Shown: one piece after another, positions 34,490 through 46,575 of the stretch
Numbering within the stretch: the stretch's first letter is position 1
Layout: each line of letters starts with the position of its first letter
DNA from: Eremophila alpestris peregrina
Lineage: Eukaryota > Chordata > Aves > Passeriformes > Alaudidae
Reading direction: 5' to 3'
Assembly (NCBI GenBank): GCA_009792885.1
Contig: WMCF01000006.1
Span: 2,857,419-2,921,418 of the forward strand
Length of the DNA stretch: 64,000 nucleotides
Made by a program: the position numbers and the translations under genes
Notes under the pieces: model-generated
The model's input: only the letters and a program-made list of their open reading frames with translations
Told to the model about the DNA's origin: nothing
The model's database searches: none

Positions 34490-35475
34490 ATGAGTACACA
34501 TAGGACCACATGTACTTCTTTTCCTTAGAAAAACAAGCAAGAAAAAACCCACCGTAGTAAGAGAGGAAGCCAAGGAAAACTACAATGCCCTGTGTTAAGG
34601 AGAGCTTTGTGGTGGGTCTTTCTGGTTCCAGGGTGCACAAGGGCTTCATCCTGACTTTCTCCACACAACATGATCCCAAAGAGGACCAGCAGTGACCCAG
34701 CTCCTTTACCCCTCACTGTGGGTACTACCTGTGGTGAATACTCCCCCCCCGGGCTTTTTTAAATTACATTTTTCTTCTTCAGTATTTGGTATAATGGAGT
34801 ACTTTGGTACTTTGGTATAGTGTCCATTTTGAAACATGCCCAAGACCTCTTAAACACCACTTTCCCTCACTAATGGAGTTTTCATTCATTTAAGAACCCA
34901 AAGTCACATTTTTACCTGATAGAGCTTGAATAGTTCTTTAGCAAGCATGCTGCTTCCATATTATTGCTGATGGCTGATTTCCTTCTTCATTTCAATACTC
35001 AAGAAGGAAATTGTACGTGTGTTTAGGAGTGCAATTAACCATTTTGCAGATATAAGTGCAAAGCCTCTTCTTTGATTGCTGAATCTGAGCCCACAGTTAA
35101 GAAGACAAGCTACTGTAAAGGACTTAGTGCAGCAAAAACTATGGTCTTCAGTTTGCAAGTGAGTGCCAGCACTAATGAAAAGACCATGTTATTTGTCTTC
35201 ACTGATTTCTGTCCTGAGAAAGACAAAAATTATTGAATAGAGATCCTTCAATAGGATCAGGTAGGTAGAGTAGATTGGCATCCCATCTAAAGCAGAACAC
35301 CCCTTCTCGTTAACAAAGTTTTTAGTCTATATTTAAATCAGTTTTAAAGATTTTGCTGCTTAAGAATGGTTTTTGCTGAATCAGAGACTGGATCCTTTAA
35401 AAGTGCTGTCTTTTGTGTGAGGAACATATTCAAAACTGTAAATGAGAAAACTCTTTCTCTTGCTACTGGTTTTTG
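34490..35475. other. Intron 1; nothing recognised
   Basis: Intronic sequence after the CR1 copy. An 8-C run is at about 34743-34750, and a small local duplication, 'tactttggtactttggta', at 34800-34817. No gene is recognised. Confidence 0.5.
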
Positions 35476-35479
35476 TCCT

Positions 35480-36100
35480 ATTCTGACAATTTTTGCTAAT
35501 TAACTGACAATTAGCAGCCCTAGAGTTTATTGTTTATTATTTTGCCTTATTTTCCCCTTTGTTAAACAAATGATCCAAAGTTAAGCTTTATGGATCACAC
35601 CTCTTTGTTTGCCATTGTTGACGGATCATTTTCCACTCAGAATGGAAATGATTAAACCATATAAGAAAGGATCATGCTTGCCGCTTATTCTCTGGCATCA
35701 TATATGGAAAAATATTGCAGCTGGTTGAATTGTCTAGTAGAAATTAGCCTTTAAAGGAAAACAAAACAGAAGGGAATTGTGCAAGTGGGTTCATTAGGGC
35801 TTTATCATAACAAGGAGTGAGTGGTGAAGAGGGAGAAAAGATGACGGAGTTCATGTTCTTGCAGATTAATTTATCAGTCTTTATGGGCACATGAAAAGAA
35901 AATTATGGCTACCTATAAAGGTCTAATTAGAGCATCTAGTGTAAATTCTCTGCAGCTAATCTGGTACAGTTCATAAAAAGCTTACAATAAAAAGATAATG
36001 ATGTGTTGCATTAAATGGGCAATCTTCAGCAAATGGGGCTAAATTAAAAAAGGTCTATTGGAAAAGTAGGCTCTTTATAGGCCTTAAATTGAGGATAACT
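35480..36100. promoter_or_regulatory. Candidate conserved non-coding (enhancer-like) block
   Basis: This AT-rich but not low-complexity block has no repeat signature and is dense in developmental-factor-like motifs. It has an 8-bp inverted repeat TGCTAATT (35494-35501) and AATTAGCA (35509-35516) with homeodomain TAATTA in its left half, TGATCCAAAG (35571-35580) with a near inverted copy CTTTATGGATCA (35586-35597), SOX-like CTTTGTT and CATTGTT at about 35604-35618, and further TCTAATTAGA-like sites near 35922. The texture resembles conserved enhancers in introns of developmental genes. Conservation itself is inferred and cannot be seen from one sequence. Confidence 0.4.
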
Positions 36101-36104
36101 CATT

Positions 36105-38158
36105 AAACACACAGCGTGTTTTGCTGTTTAGTCCAACAGTGACTAATGTACCCTGGTTGTGTACTCCTGGGAATGTTTCTGGTCTTGGGAGCAAGTCAGA
36201 ACTTCTGGTAAAAATCCTTGTAAGTATCACCTTGAGCACTTGGGGATTACTTGCATTTTTTTAATGCTTCTTCACAGTTCTGACCTTCATTATATAGCCC
36301 AGTCTTGCTGGTGAGCATTTCTTGGCATAAGCAATCAAAACTGGAACAACTTCTGTGACCCAGCCTTCATATCCATGCCTGAAATGTGGACATATGAGAA
36401 CTTGGCAAAGGTATGAGTTAAAACTCTTACATAAAACCTCAGTTCTGTCTGAAAGGAGTAATTCATAATTACTGTAATTTGAGAGTGCTGAGAGTACACT
36501 CTGAAGACTCATCTCTAGAAAGCCTCTAAATGTTAAGGCAGCGAGAATAGAAAGGCAAATGAATTTATTCAAAATTGTGTCAAAAGGAGAATTTTCCTCA
36601 AGGATTGCATTGACTACACCATTGTCTTTTTGCCTCATGACTGATTTCCCCTTCTCACCTGCTCCAGATACAAGCTACCTGGTTTTGCTTTGTGGACTCT
36701 CTGGTCAGTCCCTACCAGCTCTGGTTCTGCTGCCACTAATTGATTTTTGTAGAGCCTCCTTGGCCACTAATTGAACTTTTGAGGAGGAATTTTTCAAATT
36801 AACCAAACACCAAGCAAATTTTCCCTCTTTATGCTCAAGCTCTCTGTAAAACTGTCATGGACAGAACCTTAAACACAGTTCAACAACCATGAAGGAGCCA
36901 AGATAGCTTTCCGTTTGTCTAGCCATGGTGGTGTCCTTGTCATGGTGGTTTCCTCTGCTGTCCATTGTAGACAGTCCACCTTCAACACAGAGGAACAATT
37001 TTTGGGAGGCTGCTGCTTTGCCATCATCTTTCTTATACAGTACTGTAGCATAGAAAAATTATAAAAATTACATAAAGAAAGGCAAGAGTTATGAGGGTTG
37101 GCAATGTTTGCAGGATGAGTAAGAACTGTGAATTCTGGGGTCTTATCAAAATACTGCTCCACTTCCTGGAAGTGCCTTTGAGACAAGCAGCTCTGTTCCC
37201 ATGTCCCTGAGCAACAGAGAAAGAAAGTAAAAAACTGCAGAGGCCAAGCAGATCATAGTTTACTCCCCAAACCTTTTGGTGCATCCATAAATACAGCAAT
37301 CAGGTGGCTATGTGCTATAAAAATCTATGTGAGCATACTTAAGGGGGGAAAAGAGAAAGTACCAGAGTTTAGTGTGTGAATTATCCTTTTCTGTGTAAAA
37401 GAAACAGACTTAGCCATTTACCTCCACATCTTTGGAGGCCATTTTAAGCAGAGGTCTCTATTTCCCTGGTGTGACTGCCAACTTTGAGAATTTTTAGGTT
37501 GTGGAGGATTGGTCTAATTGGTTGTAAAATAAACTATTTCAAAGAACTGGCACTTCTCACATCTGCCACTCCTGGCCTAATGTGATTGTGATGTATTTGC
37601 TGATGGAGAAAAATGTTGCTGGATGTGTGTGCACTGGAAAGCTACAAATTGTTTTGCCTTTCTTTTGTTTCTGTTTATCTTGGTTTGCAAATATTAAGCA
37701 GGCATAGTTCTCAATATGGACAAATGTGCTGCAAAATGGCACTCAGCTGAGGAGATCATAGCTGTTTTTCAATTCTTAAAAGCATATGCAGAAGAATAAA
37801 CTCACAGCTAATTTCAGAATGAAGGTTTGCAGCAGATGCATAACCCTAGTGAGGAAAGGTGTAGGTAACAGAAATACTGATGTGTTTTAATTTATATACT
37901 GAAATCTTCAGAGACAAGGAGGGTTGTGCATTGGCACAATTACCACAATTACAGGTTATACCTGCATGTCTGAGAGAGTGCCTGTTAAATGTCACATAGC
38001 CCAGTTCTTCCACTTACACTGGTGACAAGCATTGAAGTTTCTTCTTTAGGTAGGTTTGAAGAGAGAATACATTTCTACAGGTCACAGATGAGCAAAAGCT
38101 CTGGGCTTTTGGTAAAAAGAGGCTTTACTTTTTATCTCTGCATATTCCTTAAAGGGCT
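36105..38158. other. Intron 1; nothing recognised
   Basis: Ordinary intron. A 125-codon frame at 36261-36638 (minus) has no recognisable domain and no splice-site or promoter context. Confidence 0.5.
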
Positions 38159-38159
38159 G

Positions 38160-38322
38160 GGTTTTCTTCTTTGTTTGGTTTTTTGTTTGTTTTGGTTGGG
38201 GTTTTTGTTTTGGTTTTTTGTTTTGGTTTTTGTGGGGGTTGTTTTGGCTTTTTGGGGTTTTTTGGTGGGTTTTTTTGTTTGTTTGGGGTTTTCTTGGTTT
38301 TTGTTTTGTTTTGTTTTTTAAA
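38160..38322. repeat. G/T-only low-complexity block
   Basis: About 160 bases made almost entirely of G and T on the + strand, with only a few C and essentially no A until 38319. It has several GGGG or GGGGG runs separated by T tracts. It is not a simple tandem repeat but an irregular mix of GTTTT, GGTTTTT and GGGGTTTT units. The long open frames over it (F-W-G-L rich on one strand, K-N-P-Q rich on the other) are compositional artefacts. Confidence 0.9.
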
Positions 38323-38324
38323 GC

Positions 38325-41300
38325 CACAGGAAATGCAAGCAACTCTGAGAACAAGGTACACCCACCAAAACAAAGTTCTGGAAGAGGGGCAGAGATAAGG
38401 GAGTAAGGAAGGACGAGGAAAGACGTGGCTGCATTATCTCCTCTCATCCCTACAATTTGTGTTTAACAGCCTTCCTGTGAGAAGGGAATTGGATAAACTT
38501 TGATAAACCATCTGACTCAAACCCTGCATATCCAGGAGCCCTTACCAAGGGGATGTAGCTTAAGTCAACATTTTAGTCATCGATTGGGATGATGTTCAGA
38601 GCAGCTTACCCTGCTCCCACTGCTCCGTGTGAAAATCCTGGCCTCAAGCCCAGGAGAATCTCACAGGTTCCATTGTGCAATGAGAGCCCATGTGACACTT
38701 ACCCATCCCACTCCCCAGGTCCTGAGTGGTAGAAGATGGCAAGGCTGTTCTTCCCACCACAAGGAACAGCTGGACCACACACTTGGATGGAAAACCTGCC
38801 CCATCTGTGTTCATGCAGGCACTCCATGGTCTGCTCATCAGCAGGCACTGGGAGTCTGAGGGCAGGGAGTTTGGGTTGTTTTGTTGTTTCGGGAATCCAA
38901 ATATGCAAGTGACCTCCTTCAGCTGTGTGTCACAGAGGACATGTTTGGGTTGGCTTTATGGAGCAGCAATATCTATAAATTTTCTTTCTTTTGTCAGTTT
39001 GTGTCGCAACCTTCATGTTGTTTGAGTGTTCAGGAGGGACCACTGGTGTCTACCAGAGCCATTTGGAAGCAATTTTTTTCTCTGTCCTGTCAAAAGTAAA
39101 ACAGTTCAAGTATGGCCAAATATCCAAAACCTCTGACACCATGAAATGGACAAAACAAATATTTCTGTATTTTATGAAATCAAGGGAGTCTCAAATCCTT
39201 TGTAGCTGACTACATAGTGATATTCACTTTGTGTGCTTTCTGCTTGTTTGTAAATGTGTCATCTTCAGGAAATACTTCCAATACAGATCTCAAGGCTTAC
39301 TGTAGGGGCAAAATCCTTACTTTTGCTTATATGACTTTGTGTTCTCCTCTTAGACAGTGTAGGGGGAGGATGAACAGTTCTCTGTGAGCTGCCCTTGCAG
39401 GATAGCATCCCTTCTTTAAGACCAAACCGCCTACTTGCTCAAGACTGAGCACATTTGCTCCAAAGAGACCTGGGTCAAACTGCCCTTCTGCTTGGTCTTC
39501 AGCCTTTCCAGAAAGGCTTACAAAGCCTTGTTGGTTCAGGGCTACAGCACCCTCAGGGGAGCTGCACAACCATCATCTCATTGCCTAGAAAAAAAAGATT
39601 GTTTAGATTGTTCTAGAAACATTTTGAGTCCCAGCCAGACATTTAGGGCCAAATGCTGCTCAGAAGTTTATACAGGCATAACTGCAAGTATGCAAGTCAG
39701 TATTTCTCTGTAAGCACAAATCTTTTCCCTCTTTATCCATCTTTGAATGCCAGTTGTACCTGAGATCTGCGGAGGCTGGAAGATCAATTTTGACATGAAA
39801 ATAGTCAGAATCAATAATAAAATGGTCATATTAAGTCTTTCTGCAACAGGCATCTTCTAGGTGTGTGGAGGATAAGAGCTCCCTGACATGTGGACTGGTG
39901 TTTTTGTTCGGCCCAATGAGAATCAATAGCAAACATCATGCCTGTTTCTGGGTTGTGACAAGGTAGGGTTGACTTCCTCCAGCTCCTTGTGGAGTCTGCA
40001 GAAAGAGTAGCATAGCAGAAGGCCAGTTCTGATTTGTGCCTTACTTTATTGTCCCAATGACTTGTGGGCAGCTTGAAGCTTTCTCCACTCATCCTGGGGC
40101 AATCCAAACACTACCTGGCCAAATCCTTACCACTGTGCAGGGAGGTTTCTTAGCTCAGACATGATGCCTGTAAGTACCATATGTGCTGATTTTGCCAAGA
40201 GCCAGGCAATGCAAGTAGTAAACAACATGAGCCCCATTTTGATCTTAGGTACCAAAATGATACATTAGATACTTAGAGGCAGTGGTCTGACTATAGTCCA
40301 AAATATTTATGAAAAATTAGTAGCCTTTGTAATGGGAATGCCATATAAAAACACTTGAAGCTGCTTGCCTTTCCCAGAGGAACCACTGGAAGCTCTTGAC
40401 TGTGCTATTCCACTTCCAGAAGTGAACAGGATTTGGTCAGCACAGTCCCCAGCAGACAGTGGTGTTCCCAAAGCCACCCTGCCCTCACACAGTGCTGTCT
40501 CACAACTGCATTTGTATGGGATGCTCTTTTGCTCTCCGTTATCGTTCTGAATCATCTTCAGCAAAGACCTTTCTTTCACAGACCAAAGTTATTCCAGTAA
40601 AGCTGGGTTTTATTGTCTCACTTGCAGATTTTGTGGACAATTATTCACAGGGAAAATATTTATCTTGTTTTTCCCAATCTCATTTCTACACCTGCCAAAT
40701 CGCCTCACCCTTTCCAACTCCTTCTAATGCCCATGAAGATCCCATTGTATCATTTCGGTCCATTTCGTAAGCTAAAGAATGTATTGGATTGGGCAGGTCT
40801 GGATCTACTGCCAACTATGACAGCTAATTCAAATGTCTGCTAGTATCTCTGGGACAATATAATGTTCTAATCTTAACCAAAATGGCATCAGACTTCTGGC
40901 ATGGCTCCGTCATAGTTAGCATCATTATTAGGAAAAAGATTTACTCCATAATAACCAACTTAATTTGGTTTTTTGCAGTGAATTTGTACATTTATGATGG
41001 CAAGTTCTAATAATACTATTTCTTTGTGAAACCAGCAGCCCCAAAAGAAAGTGAGAAAGTAGAAATGTCAAGTTTGTTCAAAAATATTTGACTCCATCAT
41101 GTCTGTGAGAAAAAATTTTGTGAACATTTAGTCAATGTGTAGTATAGCTTCAGAAACATGGTCGTGAATGAATGTTTCATTCTTTTCATTATTTTCTTTC
41201 CTAAATCTCCTGGATTGTTTGGGATTTTTAAGCCAGTCTTATGATTTTGTGGTCCAACACTTGCATTTGAAAATCTGGATTTTTACAGTAATATATGTAA

Positions 41301-43035
41301 CAAATTTTACGGCTTATTTTAAAACACATTTTATAAACTATGGATTTTAGGCTGGCTGCCAGATATTAGGAATATATGGCTCTTCTTGATAAAATCTTGC
41401 TGTCACTGAAAAAGATTTATGGGTGCAACAAGAGATGAACTGATAGAGGTTTAAGTCCAGCCTCTGCAATAAAAGAATTTATGTGCAGTTTCCTCCTCTT
41501 TAATCAGTGATTAGAGTAGGAATGTGATGCATTTGAGCCAGTTGGTGCAAACTGTGCTTGTGGAAGTTAGTTATTTGACATGACTAGGACTAGTTATGAC
41601 CTTCACCTAAAGATTTCAGCTGGTTCCCCTGGCAATTGAATGAGGCCCTTTGGTCTAATCTGTCCCCTTGGCTGGGGTGCTACTGTTTCCCACATGCCTG
41701 GCTGTAGTGCCTTGTCATGCTGAACCTCTTGTTACCCACTGACTTTGACATGAGTTTCCAGCACCCTGAGAAGTCAGGCCCCACAGGGATTTGGTACATG
41801 AAAGCACCCTAAACTAGGGCATACTTTGATTATCCTAAGGGCACAAAGCAGTTTGGGTCCTAGCCTGTGGTGCTCTGAAGTAGCTGCTGTTCGCAGAACA
41901 GCTGGTAGGCTGGGAGGGAGAGGAGCTGAGCCAACCAGAGTGAAAAAGCCAAGAGAGCTCTACAGGGAAGGGTCCAGTTTCCAAGCCCTTCCACTGGGAC
42001 AGTGGTATGAAAAGTCTGGGGCTGCTGGTCTGAAGGAAAGACTGAATGGCATAAATGAAAGATGATCCAGCATTACAGTACATGGGGTGAATTCACATGG
42101 GAAGCTCACAAAACAAAAACTGTGAATAGGTAGAAGCGAAGCCTTGCCTTATTTCAAGAAAGCAGAGTTGATGAGTATGTTGAAAATTCATGAAGGTGGG
42201 AGTAAAATCAACCAAAAAAGGGGGAGAAGTGCTGGCCCAGCCTGTCCCTGAGTCTATTTGTGCCTTGTGGCTTTAACACAAAGCAAGGCAGCCAGGGACA
42301 GAGAAAAAGAAAGTTGCAAGAAGGACATCTCTGGAGGGATGTACATGAGCAAAAGGAGGTAGTGACTTTTCTTCTCAGTTGACTCCCAATCTGTTGGCGG
42401 GAAGGCAAGGGATAGCCATTATTACTCCATATTCTAGATTACAGTTTGGTGTACAGCTATACACCAGCTGAGCAAACTAGAGACTTCCCAGGCAGTGTTC
42501 TGAAAATCAAATCATCCTTTTACTATCTTTAGTTTTTTCCCTTCTCTTACATTTGCCTCCTATTATTCTGTATCCTGTTACTGATTCTGCAAGAAGGAAA
42601 GACTCTGAGTGCATTATTCCCAGCTGGGCAAATCTGGTGGCTCCCTGCTCTCATCCAGATGAGCAAGAAGGATTTTGATGGCAAGGAGAAAAGTGGAAGG
42701 GAGGGGTAGAACAGAAAACTGCATCTGGAAGGTGGGAAAGGTCCAGGAAAGCACAGTCATGTAAAGAGAATATTTTGTCTTTAGCACAGTGTGCATTTGC
42801 TCAGAGTATAATGAAAAGGAAATCTCTGAGCAACATTATAAACATATCTTCCAGCCCTGGTTATACACACACACATAAATGGCTCAAGTTTCACTCCTGT
42901 GGATTATTATTGTATCAGCACAACCTTGAACTATATTTATAGTCTTGTAAGCTGCCGAGTTGCAACCTGCTTCTTGTTTTTTCCTGGTGGCAGCCAGCAT
43001 GGCCTAAAGGGGTGATAGCAGCTGAGAGTGTCAGT
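38325..43035. other. Intron 1; no gene recognised
   Basis: Mostly unique-looking intron. Around 39638-39690, 'agggccaaatgctgctcag' followed by 'tttatacaggcataactgca' faintly resembles another sauropsid palindromic element and is too short to call. No exon is recognised. Confidence 0.5.
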
Positions 43036-43039
43036 GGAA

Positions 43040-43170
43040 GAGATTGGAGTCTAGCCACTCTCTGTGTGGCCGTGAGCAATTCCCTGCTTCTCTGTACCTC
43101 AGTTTCCCCACTGATAAGAGCAGGAAGGGTTATTATTCCCAAGGCAATTGTAGGCACTTTATTAGAGCTT
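43040..43170 (+). mobile_element. MIR-type SINE fragment
   Basis: The order 'ctctgtgtggccgtgagcaa', 'tgcttctctgtacctcag', 'tttccccactgataagagc', 'gggttattattccc' matches the core and right half of MIR-related SINEs ('tgtgaccttgggcaag', 'ctctgtgcctcagtttcc', 'catctgtaaaatgg', 'gataataat'). No target duplication is visible. It is diverged and non-coding. Confidence 0.65.
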
Positions 43171-43174
43171 CTTG

Positions 43175-46172
43175 TACCTTTGCTGTTGAACACCTGGTTG
43201 AAGCCTAGTGGTTACAGTAGCTGACAACGTGTGATAGCAACAGCTTCTTGTGAGACCCCCTTTTCAGTCCCTCTGACTGTGAGACAGAGCTGCAGAGGAC
43301 TCTGGTGTAGGTGCCTGTGTCTCCATGAAACCACCACGGCCCCGTGTTCACTGGGATTTTTGCAGGGCAGACACAGCGGCTTAAAAGGCTCCGCCATTTA
43401 CAGAATGACAGATAGGATGCCATATCTGCATACTCGAGGAAAACTAATTGTCTTTCAGAGACAGGCACTAGGGAAGACTGATTACATTAACCTTTTCTTT
43501 TCTAACACAGTTTATACATAGTTAGGAAAGGCAAGAATGTACTGAAAAGGAGAGCAAAGGTCTCTCAGTGCTTGCCAGAGCTGTGGGTACCAACAAACAG
43601 AGGTAGTGGCAGATGCCAGAGCTCACCCTGGGGTGGGGAGCCGTGCTGATGAGGCCAGCTGCAGAGTTCACTGATTCTTATTTGTCTAGTACAGAATTAT
43701 CTCACATCTCATGTGACATGACCCTGTTGCCATTGTGCCTGACCCTCTGGACAGGGTCTTGTTTTGCTAGGGTTCACTTGAAGTCTAAGGACTGAAAGGT
43801 CACAACGTCACATAGTTATAACTTCCAGCTCCCAGACTGTCCTTTCTACTGCTAGCTCCTCTCTCTGTCCCGCTCTCCAAATACAAAGCCTACAGAAACC
43901 CACTCTTTCTATTTTCTCTAACAATTTTTATCAGGTTTGTGATGTGCAGTAGTGCACACTTCTATCTGATGGCAACAGAGAAGTGTCCATTCCCCTTAAA
44001 GCTTCAGTCACATCTCTAACCTTAGGGGCTACTCAGACATAGAGAGGGCTTTCCTTTTTCAGCACATTCCTATCCTCCACTGTCCACAAGCCAAAAGATG
44101 ATGTGATCCTGGCAGCCCAGTTTTTGTGTTGAAAGTCTGCTTTGTGCTAAGGCTCTTTCCCCTGGAGTCTTCTTTGTGCACTCCTCAAAACGATGAAATC
44201 GGGGATCATAACTCAGCAGCTCATTAGACTGATGATAACACCTTATCCCTGGCAGCTTGCCAGCTTGCCTGACTGCAGCAATGGTCTTGCCTTGGAGTTT
44301 GGTCTCATTTCAATCTCCAGGCCCTTGAGTGCTGTGATTACTCCAAAGGTATAGGTCTCCCACCATGGCCCATTCCAACCCTGCAGCTGGGCTGCTGTGG
44401 ACTCCCTCCCTCTCTGAGATCCCAACATCAAGTTCAGCTCACCTCTGCTCTGTGGCACGCTCAGGGACCACAGGCAAGAAGAGAAATTGTGAAGTTGCAT
44501 TGCTGCAAGAGGGAGTGCACAGACTGCACAGCCCTTTGCCTTCACTGGAGGTACTGGGGCTCCTCCCAGGTCACATTCTATACCTTACATCTAGATCTGC
44601 ATCAAGAGGAAGAAGAAATCACAATTGTCCCTTTCAGGCACAGAGAAGAGCTGGGAAAGAGGAACAGTCACTTTAAACCTAGGAGTCCAATAAAACACTT
44701 CCCTTCTCCATTACTATTCATTAAAAAAAAAAAAAAAAAGCACTATATGAGCCAGTTCCTGATTGTAGTTTTTTGCTGTGGGACAGAAGAGAGGAAAGGC
44801 TGAGTCACAATTTCTGAGCACTCAGCTCTTCCATAAAGCTTCATCACCAAGGATTTTAAAGGTTTTGACATATGAATGAGTTAAATTTCACCACTTCCTA
44901 GTCAGGCCAGGAAAACCTTTGCTGAGTTCATTCACAGATGAAATGGAGCAAGCCTTTAGGTCAGAGTTTTCCAACCTGGATACTTCATGTTAGATACCAA
45001 AGCTAGAAATAACTTTAAAATGTAGTGGGTTTAAAATGCATTTATCCATGCTTCTACTGCCACAGCAACGAAGAAATATCTGGATTTATTTTGGATTTAA
45101 TCAGACTGTGGAATTCAGTAGCCTACTTCTGATCTGGTAACACCAGATACCTTCTCTGCCTCCACCAGAATTATCTATGAAAGGCTGAAGAGGAGGCAAA
45201 TTTGCCTTTTTCTGCTGAAGGGAGGGTTTCTCTACAAAGTAGTAGCATCCTCCCTTCTTCCCTCTCATCTTCCTTCCCTCTGGTTTTCTGTGTCCAGCAT
45301 CATGGTAAAAGCATTAGAGCTATTGGAGCCTCCAGCTCCAGAGATGCATCCCATCAGGTTTTCACTCCTTCTACTTCCTAGAGTTCTTGCACTGAAGAAG
45401 CCAGCCCTGTCCAGTCACTATCTACACACAGAGGATAAGAAAATTGCTATGAATCTGCACAAAACAATGGCTTGGACACGGTTAAGTCAGGGGAAATCTA
45501 TGTGAAACCAGCCAGAGTTAAGTGAGTTACCTTGGAACCATTCTGGGCCATAAGCCCTGAGTGAGACTTCAAGGAGCTGGAGCACTCCTTGAGCTGCCTG
45601 TGTGGCAAGGCTGGGCTGTGCTAACCAGCTGATCTTCACTAAACTGTCCAGGCTGCTCACCTGGGTGGGAGTTTTCCAGAGAGCTGCTCCCTTTTATCTA
45701 CCTCCAGCTTCCTTGCCTGCACCTGCCCCAGCTTGCACAAGCAAAGGTACCCCGTCAAAATCTGTGCTCAGTAGCTTCTGAGTAGTCACTCTGAGGTATA
45801 CAGGACCAGGCACAAACCTTTGGCAGAGTACAAGACCTGCTGAGATGTCTGTGTTCTCTTCTCCAAGAGTGTGTCTTCCAAGCAGCACTGTCCTAAGGGG
45901 ACTTTTGTGACAGTAGCATATTGCAAGGCACTAGGACTATCCTCAAGGCTCTGGGCTAAAGTTTATTTTGCCTCTGTATCCCAACTGTCTGAGCAAAAAG
46001 GCTGGCTTAGCTTGTAAATGTGACTTCACAGAAACATGGCAAAAGACAGAGATACCTTAAGCCAGTAAATGCTTCCAGATGGGGGCATTTCTGGTGAACT
46101 TTTTACTTCTGCCTCTAAATGAGGCACTGTAAGCTTTTTAAGGAGATTGAAAAGATTTGAGCCTTAGGTAGA
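43175..46172. other. Intron 1; no gene recognised
   Basis: Intronic sequence with a 17-A run at 44723-44739. The part near 44945-45000 ('gagttttccaacctgg' then 'catgttagatacc') weakly resembles another old sauropsid repeat. No exon is recognised. Confidence 0.5.
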
Positions 46173-46173
46173 G

Positions 46174-46177
46174 TTTT

Positions 46178-46209
<32 letters not shown>

Positions 46210-46210
46210 T
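46174..46210. repeat. CTTT tetranucleotide repeat running into an assembly gap
   Basis: About eight or nine CTTT copies are present before the sequence turns to N at 46211. The repeat is interrupted by the gap rather than ending, so its true length is unknown and probably caused the assembly break. Confidence 0.95.
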
Positions 46211-46575
46211 NNNNNNNNNNNNNNNNNNNNNNNNNNNNNNNNNNNNNNNNNNNNNNNNNNNNNNNNNNNNNNNNNNNNNNNNNNNNNNNNNNNNNNNNNN
46301 NNNNNNNNNNNNNNNNNNNNNNNNNNNNNNNNNNNNNNNNNNNNNNNNNNNNNNNNNNNNNNNNNNNNNNNNNNNNNNNNNNNNNNNNNNNNNNNNNNNN
46401 NNNNNNNNNNNNNNNNNNNNNNNNNNNNNNNNNNNNNNNNNNNNNNNNNNNNNNNNNNNNNNNNNNNNNNNNNNNNNNNNNNNNNNNNNNNNNNNNNNNN
46501 NNNNNNNNNNNNNNNNNNNNNNNNNNNNNNNNNNNNNNNNNNNNNNNNNNNNNNNNNNNNNNNNNNNNNNNNNNN
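46211..46575. other. Assembly gap (365 N)
   Basis: A run of 365 undetermined bases. The sequence after it (from 46576) is not CTTT repeat, so the gap holds the rest of the repeat and possibly more. Apparent long open frames across it are artefacts of reading N as coding. Confidence 0.99.
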
